Virus record (IMG/VR): IMGVR_UViG_3300009168_000077
Location: 1-37,203 of that record
DNA length: 37,203 bases
Reading direction: 5' to 3' (one strand)
Source of the DNA: a virus
The first letter of the stretch is position 1; each line of letters opens with the position of its first letter. The notes beneath the pieces were generated by a model, which saw only the letters and a program-made list of their open reading frames with translations, was not told the origin of the DNA and did no database searches. This document shows positions 32,311 through 37,203 of the stretch, piece after piece. A program made the translations under genes and the position numbers.

Positions 32311-32818
32311 GTGAGTGATATTCCTTTTTTGCTTCTTTATATGCTTTACTTGCTTCTTCTTTAGTATTATATATACCAAGATAAATTATTTTATAACTAT
32401 TACATATCTGAGAAACATATCTATCACCATATTTCATAACACCTACAAATCCTGTTTTATTTCTAACATCTAATTTTCTATTCTCACAATTTTGTTTATT
32501 AGTACAAATTCTTAAATTTGATTTCCTATTATCAAGAGTGTCGTGATTTATATGATCTACTACGTATAAATCAGGAGCATTAGAAACAACTCTATGCATC
32601 TTTTTAGTAGTCCTACTTTTATTTGTATGGCTTCCGACCCTACAAGAAGCATACATAGTTTTTTTCTTTTTTTTATCAATACAAACTGACCACGCCCTAT
32701 CTATAATCTTGCCCAAATCTTCCTTATCTATCTTTGCAAAATATCCTTGAGTTAGTGGTATGTCGTAATAATCCCCACGATCTATTGGATCCCAAACTCT
32801 CTTATTATATTGTCCCAT
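32291..32818 (-). CDS. HNH homing endonuclease with AP2-like domain, 175 aa
   Basis: ATG 32818 has GGAGGTG upstream. A core of MHRVV...VVDHINHDTLDNRKSNLRICTNKQN forms the HNH active site, and the C-terminal GFVGVMKYGDRYVSQICNSY with LGIYNTKEEASKAYKEAKKEY is an AP2-type DNA-binding unit. The basic N-terminal part (DKKKKKTMYASCRVGS) contacts DNA. This combination is typical of free-standing phage homing endonucleases that cut a phage lacking the gene and so spread it. It stands directly before terminase and overlaps its start, suggesting insertion there. Strong AT-richness sets it apart from the genes upstream. Confidence 0.88.
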   Translation of the reverse strand: MGQYNKRVWDPIDRGDYYDIPLTQGYFAKIDKEDLGKIIDRAWSVCIDKKKKKTMYASCRVGSHTNKSRTTKKMHRVVSNAPDLYVVDHINHDTLDNRKSNLRICTNKQNCENRKLDVRNKTGFVGVMKYGDRYVSQICNSYKIIYLGIYNTKEEASKAYKEAKKEYHSRVYSSF

Positions 32819-32827
32819 ACATCACCT

Positions 32828-32876
32828 CCACGAAAAAGTGTCCACGAGTTAGTTAATGAGGAAGGCAACTTCGTGG
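32828..32876 (-). promoter_or_regulatory. Alternative hairpins able to hide the HNH gene's ribosome site
   Basis: In the leftward RNA a CCACGAA segment (from 32876) can pair with UUCGUGG at 32834-32828, which overlaps the Shine-Dalgarno GGAGGTG (32829-32823), or instead with a second UCGUGG at 32847-32842. The first fold would mask the ribosome site, the second free it. Homing endonucleases such as I-TevI are known to have RNA hairpins that repress translation, so this could hold down HNH expression. It rests on pairing alone. Confidence 0.4.
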
Positions 32877-32922
32877 TTGTTGCTTTATCAGGCTGCAGGC
32901 CCTATCCTCAATGTTAGATTAT

Positions 32923-33075
32923 TCACTTATCTTTATATTTGTATCCATGCTTTGCTTTACTGGCCTCTATGGCCCTACCTTGTTGTGCTGCCTTCTCTTT
33001 ACCTGCAGGACCTGCATAACACGTACCATTCAGCCCAAACTTCCATCCTGCTTTACCGTGTATGGTACATCTCAT
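32923..33075 (-). CDS. Small basic phage protein with paired Cys, 50 aa
   Basis: ATG 33075 overlaps the previous stop as ATGA. The product RCTIHGKAGWKFGLNGTCYAG followed by KEKAAQQGRAIEASKAKHGYKY matches a pattern often met in small phage proteins near terminase genes ('C....GKPG.KWG..GKCY' then 'QGRAI.ASK'). The two Cys and aromatics could form a small fold, and the basic end suggests nucleic-acid contact. No function is established. A stretch of about 100 non-coding bases then leads to the HNH gene. Confidence 0.7.
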   Translation of the reverse strand: MRCTIHGKAGWKFGLNGTCYAGPAGKEKAAQQGRAIEASKAKHGYKYKDK

Positions 33076-33395
33076 GACTGGCATGGAAACTTTCCTTTTA
33101 TGTCTTGTATTGCGTCCTGCACCTGTTTTGAAGAATACACATCAATCAATGCCTGTCTTACCGCGGATCCTGCTTCTTCCTTCACAATTTTAAAAACATT
33201 TAAAGCCTCTCGCAACCATAGGTATTGCTCACCTACATTTGACGGTAGAGCAGTACCTGGATCAGCAAGTTTATGCACTGCCACTTCCATGATATCCAAC
33301 AGGCGCATGATACCTACTATAGCCATCAACTCCGTATCATCATTGCTGCACACCACCTGGATTACTGGCATTGTCTTTAGCTGTGTCTGATCCAC
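33072..33395 (-). CDS. Unknown helical protein in the terminase region, 107 aa
   Basis: Starts at GTG 33395 with GAGG six bases upstream, lying inside the last 56 bases of the small-terminase gene in another frame. The product has a variable N-terminal part (LKTMPVIQVVCSNDDTEL) and helices (MAIVGIMRLLDIMEVAVHKL; QYLWLREALNVFKIVKEEAG; VRQALIDVYSSKQVQDAIQD). No motif recognised. It is coupled to the small Cys protein. Possibly a packaging helper or an accessory of terminase, based only on location. Confidence 0.6.
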   Translation of the reverse strand: MDQTQLKTMPVIQVVCSNDDTELMAIVGIMRLLDIMEVAVHKLADPGTALPSNVGEQYLWLREALNVFKIVKEEAGSAVRQALIDVYSSKQVQDAIQDIKGKFPCQS

Positions 33396-33786
33396 TATTC
33401 ACCTCATCCAATAGTTTTTTTACATCACGTGGAGGTACTACTTCAAAATTGATATTGATTGGAGCATATACAGGTTGGCCGCCTGAAGTGAGATCGATGG
33501 CCATTTTCTCGTTTACTGTCCATCTACCATGGCGTCTGCTTGTCAAAGCAAATTTGATAGCCTGGAAATCTTTATCAGCCACGAGCTTGTACAGGTTGGA
33601 CTCGGCCTTGTCGAGGATGGCTTCTTCGCACTCTATGACGGCATCCAGGAATTTAGGATCCTTCTTCCGCCACATGAATATTGTCTGTCTTGATACGCCT
33701 ACGGCCTTTGCTGATTCGGTGATGTTAAGCGTATCACCATAAGACTTTATGAATGCAGCCTTTAAGGCCTTTGTATTAGTCCTCAT
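33340..33786 (-). CDS. terS: Terminase small subunit, 148 aa
   Basis: ATG 33786 is chosen for AAAAGG six bases upstream; a longer frame to 33834 is not supported. An N-terminal helix-turn-helix (KALKAAFIKSYGDTLNITESAKAVGVSRQTIFMWRKKDPKFLDAV) is typical of small terminases and Terminase_5-like proteins that recognise the packaging site. A helical middle (EECEEAILDKAESNLYKLVAD-like region) would form the oligomerisation core. The C-terminal tail is polar. It lies one step upstream of the terminase large subunit, apart from three inserted small genes including an HNH endonuclease. Confidence 0.8.
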   Translation of the reverse strand: MRTNTKALKAAFIKSYGDTLNITESAKAVGVSRQTIFMWRKKDPKFLDAVIECEEAILDKAESNLYKLVADKDFQAIKFALTSRRHGRWTVNEKMAIDLTSGGQPVYAPININFEVVPPRDVKKLLDEVNSGSDTAKDNASNPGGVQQ

Positions 33787-33856
33787 CTTTAACCTTTTCG
33801 TAATTTTTGTAATGCAGGCAGGATACGATTGCACCAGGCAATAGTATGGTATACAT
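33776..33856 (-). CDS. Mini-ORF ahead of the small terminase gene, 26 aa
   Basis: ATG 33856 has GGAG seven bases upstream, a proper start site. The peptide MYTILLPGAIVSCLHYKNYE... ends KVKDED and overlaps the start of the small terminase gene by 11 bases. A leader that couples translation to terminase is possible. Conservation in relatives would be needed to call it real. Confidence 0.4.
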   Translation of the reverse strand: MYTILLPGAIVSCLHYKNYEKVKDED

Positions 33857-33955
33857 CGGTACTCTCCAGGAGTAATGTTTGAAACGTGCTCCAGGCACTA
33901 CACAAGTACCGCGTATTACAAGAGTACTAAGTTGTTAGGTATTAGATACCATGTA
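33857..33955. other. Spacer with a short duplicated segment
   Basis: No gene seen. AGTTGTTAGG occurs at 33930-33939 and again at 33958-33967, where it encodes the last codons of the methyltransferase upstream. The copy is probably a small local duplication. Confidence 0.45.
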
Positions 33956-34546
33956 TTAGTTGTTAGGATTATTTGGATCGTAGGCAGGTATGACAGGATA
34001 CTTTATATCCTTTAGACTCTCAGTACTTCCACATATAGTCACCTTCCATATGGCATCTAATAGGCCTATCAATCCTCTATTGGTAGTACATACAGACGTC
34101 CATGGCATATCATTCTCTATACGTACATAGTACCAGGTATATGGCAATTGGATGTTACTATACAGCATACTACTACGCTCAGTATCGTGCATCACTATAG
34201 CTTTAGCTATATTAGCATTTATGCACTGTTGTACTACCTGATACCGTTTATCTGCTGCACCACCATCCACGAATACCATATCACATGGTGGTAGTGATTT
34301 TGCTGATTCTACCTCATCTTCCACTATAGTACATGTCCAGCGTTTACGGCTATCTTCATCTATGGTGGCATATATGCTGTTATACCATTTTTCATTTAAT
34401 TCAAAGGTGGTAAGGTTTCTACCGTGATTTAACAGCCATGGAGTGCTATACAGGCCACAGCCAAATTCTACGTTATTGATTGAGTTTGTGTACTCTCGTA
34501 CTACTTCCATGACAGGTAGATGTGAGGCATATCCGGATCGTGACAT
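33956..34546 (-). CDS. SAM-dependent methyltransferase-like protein, 196 aa
   Basis: ATG 34546 has AAAGGA upstream. Motif I-like NNVEFGCGLYSTPWLL and FELNEKWYNSIYATID, followed by DMVFVDGGAADKRY, indicate a class I methyltransferase fold. The target is not shown: there is no DNA-methylase NPPY motif, so a small molecule, sugar, lipid or protein is more likely than DNA. It is one of three small enzymes of this kind in a row and ends in an Asn-Pro repeat (YDPNNPNN). Could be involved in modifying surface glycans or fibres. Confidence 0.72.
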   Translation of the reverse strand: MSRSGYASHLPVMEVVREYTNSINNVEFGCGLYSTPWLLNHGRNLTTFELNEKWYNSIYATIDEDSRKRWTCTIVEDEVESAKSLPPCDMVFVDGGAADKRYQVVQQCINANIAKAIVMHDTERSSMLYSNIQLPYTWYYVRIENDMPWTSVCTTNRGLIGLLDAIWKVTICGSTESLKDIKYPVIPAYDPNNPNN

Positions 34547-34550
34547 ATGG

Positions 34551-35099
34551 TTATCCTTTCAATTTGACACCAAAAAACCTGGTATCATATCCAGGACCTA
34601 AGGTGTTGGTGGATACGTTATATTGCCAGGTACTACAGGTGAGCTCAGGCAGGAAGGCTTCACGCATCATAAGAGGTGTAAGATTCTGGTAGTAATCGTT
34701 TGTGCCTATTGATGCTTCTGGATTATGTGTGGATGTACCGTGCTCAGCTCTACCTTCTCCGGCACAGGTGAGTACCAATAGGCCACCAGGTTTCAAAAGG
34801 TATAGCATAGCCTGTATGGACTTCAACCAGTTTCTATCATGCTCTAACATATCTGTAGATATGACAGAGTCATACGTATAGTACTTATCGGTAGTAGTCC
34901 ATTCATGCACGTAGCCTACGTGATCCACGTTATCGCCTGGAGTGATATCCAGTCCTTCGTATCGCACAGTGCTATCATACAGGTATCTATTTGTACCATT
35001 TACATTACGAGAGCCTACGTCCAGTACTTTTATGTTGCTGAAGTACTGAGGCATGATACGTTTTACGTAGGACATCCATTCGATGATTTCATTGTGCAT
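34551..35099 (-). CDS. SAM-dependent methyltransferase-like protein, 182 aa
   Basis: The product opens with a helix (EIIEWMSYVKRIMPQYF) and KVLDVGSRNVNGT, then GLDITPGDNVDHV, SVISTDMLEHDRNWLKSI and LYLLKPGGLLVLTCAGEG, a sequence of motifs that is clear for class I (Methyltransf_11-like) enzymes. The target is unknown. The ATG overlaps the last codons of a methyltransferase remnant and has only a weak AAGG further up. Its neighbours are other methyltransferases, so they may work in series on one product. Confidence 0.8.
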   Translation of the reverse strand: MHNEIIEWMSYVKRIMPQYFSNIKVLDVGSRNVNGTNRYLYDSTVRYEGLDITPGDNVDHVGYVHEWTTTDKYYTYDSVISTDMLEHDRNWLKSIQAMLYLLKPGGLLVLTCAGEGRAEHGTSTHNPEASIGTNDYYQNLTPLMMREAFLPELTCSTWQYNVSTNTLGPGYDTRFFGVKLKG

Positions 35100-35223
35100 G
35101 TGTATGAGCCTTCCAGGCCTTCAGTCTTAGTTTACCTATCTTCACATACTCTGCTTCCTTCTCTATACCTATTGCATCTATACCAAGTTGCTTGCACACT
35201 TCATATTTTTGCCTTCCACCCAT
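35089..35223 (-). pseudogene. C-terminal remnant of a DNA methyltransferase, 44 codons
   Basis: In a frame different from the HNH gene, the bases after it read MGGRQKYEVCKQLGIDAIGI then EKEAEYVKIGKLRL. The part 'CKQLGIDAIGIEKEAEYVKIGKLRL'-type is characteristic of the C-terminal SAM-binding segment of beta-class DNA methyltransferases ('G.TG.AC..LGR..IGIE.....Y...A..R'). The N-terminal half of such an enzyme is fused to the HNH domain just upstream. It is probably the leftover of the interrupted gene and may still be translated (AAGGA before ATG 35223). Confidence 0.6.
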
Positions 35224-35824
35224 ACTTCCTTCTTGCGTATTCTCTTGCCCTTGTCCTTACACATTCAGAGCAGTTTCTACCGCGTCCGTCTGGACGGATG
35301 TATTCTGTCTCATCAAGCAGGTGCCCTTGTGTGCAGTATTTATGTTTACTTTGTGGCCGTGGTAAAGCACCAAGTCCGCGTTGTACGTTTGTTTTAGGTA
35401 GGACTGCTTCCAAATGATCAGGATTTACACATGATGGATTTCTACATAGATGATCAATTTGGTATCCTTCAGGTATCTTGTTACCGCCTATGTTTTCGTA
35501 TGCCCATCGATGAGCATACACCTTCTTGTTTTTGATACGTATTTCCCCATAACCAACACCATTATGAGATCCTGTCCATATCCAGCATCCTTGAATAGAT
35601 CCGGTTTTGTTTACCTTATCTAAAAAGCGATCAAGAGTAGCCAACTCCGCAGGCGGATCAGTCACACATGCCGTGAATGTATCATCGTCCATAGTCTTCA
35701 TCACTTCTAAACAATCACCATGGTGCAACACATATGTTGGATCTTTCTTTACTACCTTTTCACTATCATGATCGATCCACGTAGGATCATCATCATCAAA
35801 CAGGCTCTCTGTCTTCAACGTCAC
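35201..35824 (-). CDS. DNA methyltransferase N-terminus fused to an HNH endonuclease, 207 aa
   Basis: Starts at GTG 35824, in a GTGA overlap with the previous gene. Residues about 30-58 (YVLHHGDCLEVMKTMDDDTF, ACVTDPP) match the start of a beta-class N4-cytosine/N6-adenine methyltransferase up to its catalytic DPPY, which here reads DPPA. From there the sequence becomes an HNH endonuclease: LDRFLDKVNKTG, GCWIWTGSHNGVGYGEIRI, AHRWAYENIGG, IDHLCRNPSCVNPDHLEAV and a Cys-rich end (YCTQGHL...CSECVR). The methylase is thus cut off at its active site, and its far end remains at 35223-35089. The HNH part probably inserted as a mobile unit, and the methylase activity must be lost. Confidence 0.75.
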   Translation of the reverse strand: MTLKTESLFDDDDPTWIDHDSEKVVKKDPTYVLHHGDCLEVMKTMDDDTFTACVTDPPAELATLDRFLDKVNKTGSIQGCWIWTGSHNGVGYGEIRIKNKKVYAHRWAYENIGGNKIPEGYQIDHLCRNPSCVNPDHLEAVLPKTNVQRGLGALPRPQSKHKYCTQGHLLDETEYIRPDGRGRNCSECVRTRAREYARRKYGWKAKI

Positions 35825-36414
35825 GGTTTCCTCGCATTCACGTATAGTCCAGGTGTGCCATAACCCTCAAATAGATATGAGTCATGTATCACGTATCCTA
35901 TATCCAGTAGCTCCTGTGTCAGTGTCTGCATCGTATGTCCACTGCAATGATACTGGCCAGGATCATCTGGAGCATCTATAGTGTCCGGAGAGTCCATGTG
36001 TGTCTGCCAGCCATACAATGTGTACATGTACCATTTACGTTGAGCAGTTGTGATCGGTGATAGCAGTATACGCATGATGGCATCCAGATCAGGCATAGTC
36101 AGGAATAGCATACCGCCTGGTTTCAAGACTCTATACCATTCATACAAGGCTCTATGTGCCTTACGTATTGATAGATGCTCCAGGCTGTGACTACTGTGTA
36201 CAATGTCAACCGTGTTATCAGCGTATGGTAGTTTACACATGTCAGCATTGATGACACCTGGTGCTACGGTGTATTTATCTATACCTATCCATCCTGGACG
36301 CACTGCACCACCACAGCCTACATCCAGGCATAGAGTTGATCCGTCTACGTTGTCCGCAAACATCTTATGCTGCGTTTCTATGAGGAGATTACGGTTGGTG
36401 ATTGGATCTGTCAT
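35821..36414 (-). CDS. Methyltransf_11-type SAM methyltransferase, 197 aa
   Basis: ATG 36414 has AAGG eight bases upstream. A clear class I motif set: LCLDVGCGGAVRPGWIGIDK, then VINADMCKLPYADNTVDIVH, SSHSLEHLSIRKAHRALYEW and RVLKPGGMLFLTMPDL. The C-terminal part ends YGTPGLYVNARKP. No DNA-methylase signature, so a small molecule or glycan target is likely. Its start sequence ATGACAGATCCAATCACC is identical to that of the gene upstream (36661), part of a repeated translation-start module. Confidence 0.85.
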   Translation of the reverse strand: MTDPITNRNLLIETQHKMFADNVDGSTLCLDVGCGGAVRPGWIGIDKYTVAPGVINADMCKLPYADNTVDIVHSSHSLEHLSIRKAHRALYEWYRVLKPGGMLFLTMPDLDAIMRILLSPITTAQRKWYMYTLYGWQTHMDSPDTIDAPDDPGQYHCSGHTMQTLTQELLDIGYVIHDSYLFEGYGTPGLYVNARKP

Positions 36415-36661
36415 TTTGCATACCTTCAGCCATTTGGCGTGCATGTGCTGATTCTATAGGATGCTCGCTGAATAAGTGTGTAAGCATCCATTCATCATCA
36501 TTTACAGGAAGAATTTCTGGATGTTTTTGTTGTATATACTTAAGAGCGCTTTCATATGGACTCATATTATAATCTATATCAATCTGATTATGTAGTGACA
36601 ACAACCATTCATCCAGCGCCTTATCCATTGGTGTATGTATTGGGGTGATTGGATCTGTCAT
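36389..36661 (-). CDS. Unknown protein, 90 aa
   Basis: ATG 36661 follows AAAAGGTATAAA and overlaps the end of the Eco57I-type methyltransferase as ATGA. The first 18 coding bases equal those of the next gene. The product (MTDPITPIHTPMDKALDEWL..., SPYESALKYIQQKHPEILPV, HARQMAEGMQNDRSN) is acidic and helical, with no motif I recognise. Its end overlaps the next gene's start by 26 bases. It links the methyltransferase to the row of small SAM enzymes. Confidence 0.6.
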   Translation of the reverse strand: MTDPITPIHTPMDKALDEWLLSLHNQIDIDYNMSPYESALKYIQQKHPEILPVNDDEWMLTHLFSEHPIESAHARQMAEGMQNDRSNHQP

Positions 36662-37203
36662 TTTATACCTTTTATAGTCTTTTCAATATGCTCGATCTCT
36701 TTCTTGGTCAACCCGAAGTGGGCGTACAGTTCCTCGTCCGTCCATGCCTTCGAGTAGTCCTCAAGATCAGGCACCCATGAAAACTTACTCTTGTTCACAT
36801 CCTGAGATATAAGCCGTTGCATGAGGCAGAAGCGGGGGAACTTCAACCTCAGGTAAGCCTCGAAGTTGTCCGCCTCTTTCTTCGTGTTGAACGCAGCGAG
36901 TACCACGTAAGTTTCGGTGCAGCTATCCCCCTTAGAAATCTGAAAAGTTGTACCAAGAACCGGAGATGGCTGGCGATTTCCCTCCGCATCAATGATACCC
37001 TGACTCCGAGCCTTGGATGTGCAGACCTTGTACTTCCCCAAAATACCGTGATTGTCCCTCATGTCGTCTAAGGAGACACAATTGACTTTTCGACCAACCG
37101 AGTAGCATTTCACCGACCCCGGAGTACCATCCGCAACCCACCCCCTGAAATTCGTGGGGAGACCAAAAGGCTTGTTCGGAAAAGCCCGCTCAATACAAAA
37201 AGG
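36658..37203 (-). CDS. Eco57I-type methyltransferase, C-terminal part (continues from base 1)
   Basis: This is the end of the gene that starts at 819; bases 37081-37203 repeat bases 1-123. The 140 codons between 37080 and the stop give the probable target-recognition domain, with GTTFQISKGDSCTETYVVLA, FNTKKEADNFEAYLRLKFPR and a C-terminal helix-rich end (DEELYAHFGLTKKEIEHIEK). This layout (target-recognition domain followed by 'W.D..LY..F.LT..E...I') is characteristic of Eco57I-type enzymes. The DNA is GC-richer than the following genes until about 36690, near the end of the coding sequence. Confidence 0.88.
   Translation of the reverse strand, partial: PFCIERAFPNKPFGLPTNFRGWVADGTPGSVKCYSVGRKVNCVSLDDMRDNHGILGKYKVCTSKARSQGIIDAEGNRQPSPVLGTTFQISKGDSCTETYVVLAAFNTKKEADNFEAYLRLKFPRFCLMQRLISQDVNKSKFSWVPDLEDYSKAWTDEELYAHFGLTKKEIEHIEKTIKGIK
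37081..37203. repeat. Right copy of the 123-bp terminal direct repeat
   Basis: Identical to bases 1-123. Joining the ends leaves the methyltransferase frame unbroken, which argues that the genome is circular or permuted and that this copy is redundant. Confidence 0.97.

Overview
The window is a complete or nearly complete genome of a tailed double-stranded DNA phage (Caudoviricetes). Its first 123 bases are repeated exactly as its last 123, and one methyltransferase gene reads straight through that join, so the map is circular with a unique length of 37,080 bp. A large and small terminase, portal, scaffold, HK97/P22-type coat, tail tube, tape measure and frameshifted tail-assembly chaperones point to a long, non-contractile (siphovirus-like) tail. 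Good Shine-Dalgarno sites show a bacterial host, but nothing seen identifies which one.

Layout on the circle: (a) 4,228-8,038, rightward, is an early/regulatory block. It holds an unknown protein, a zinc/HNH protein, a ribbon-helix-helix protein, a small putative DNA-binding protein, a BRO-N/KilAC antirepressor and several small unknown ORFs. (b) 2,370-4,230 is the control region, with divergent and nested promoters of one common type (-10 GTATATT), a hexanucleotide repeat, a cluster of three hairpins, a sigma-region-2-like protein and a Cys-cluster protein. (c) From 2,369 leftward, through the join and on down to 8,013, runs one very long leftward series. It begins with a sigma-region-4-like protein and small unknown ORFs, then an Eco57I-type adenine methyltransferase across the join. 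Next come small SAM methyltransferases, with one DNA methyltransferase broken by an HNH endonuclease, and then the terminase region, which carries a second HNH endonuclease. After these come portal, scaffold, coat, connector, tail and tail-fibre genes, ending with a glycosyltransferase. The two series converge and overlap at about 8,013-8,038.

Working together: the early block plus the two sigma-like proteins probably set the switch from GTATATT promoters to late leftward transcription. The late series builds the head and tail. Three collagen-like Gly-X-Thr proteins, a beta-rich adhesin-like protein and a propeller-like protein make up an unusually elaborate tail tip, and the terminal glycosyltransferase may decorate it. 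I found no integrase, DNA polymerase, helicase, primase or recognisable endolysin, so the phage either leans on the host or encodes unfamiliar versions.

Most notable: a -1 frameshift site (G GGT TTG) in the tail chaperone gene; an HNH gene sitting at the catalytic DPPY motif of a methyltransferase whose C-terminal remnant survives; a possible two-piece sigma factor; a hairpin/repeat control region that may be an origin; repeated translation-start modules; and a methyltransferase gene of mosaic composition.
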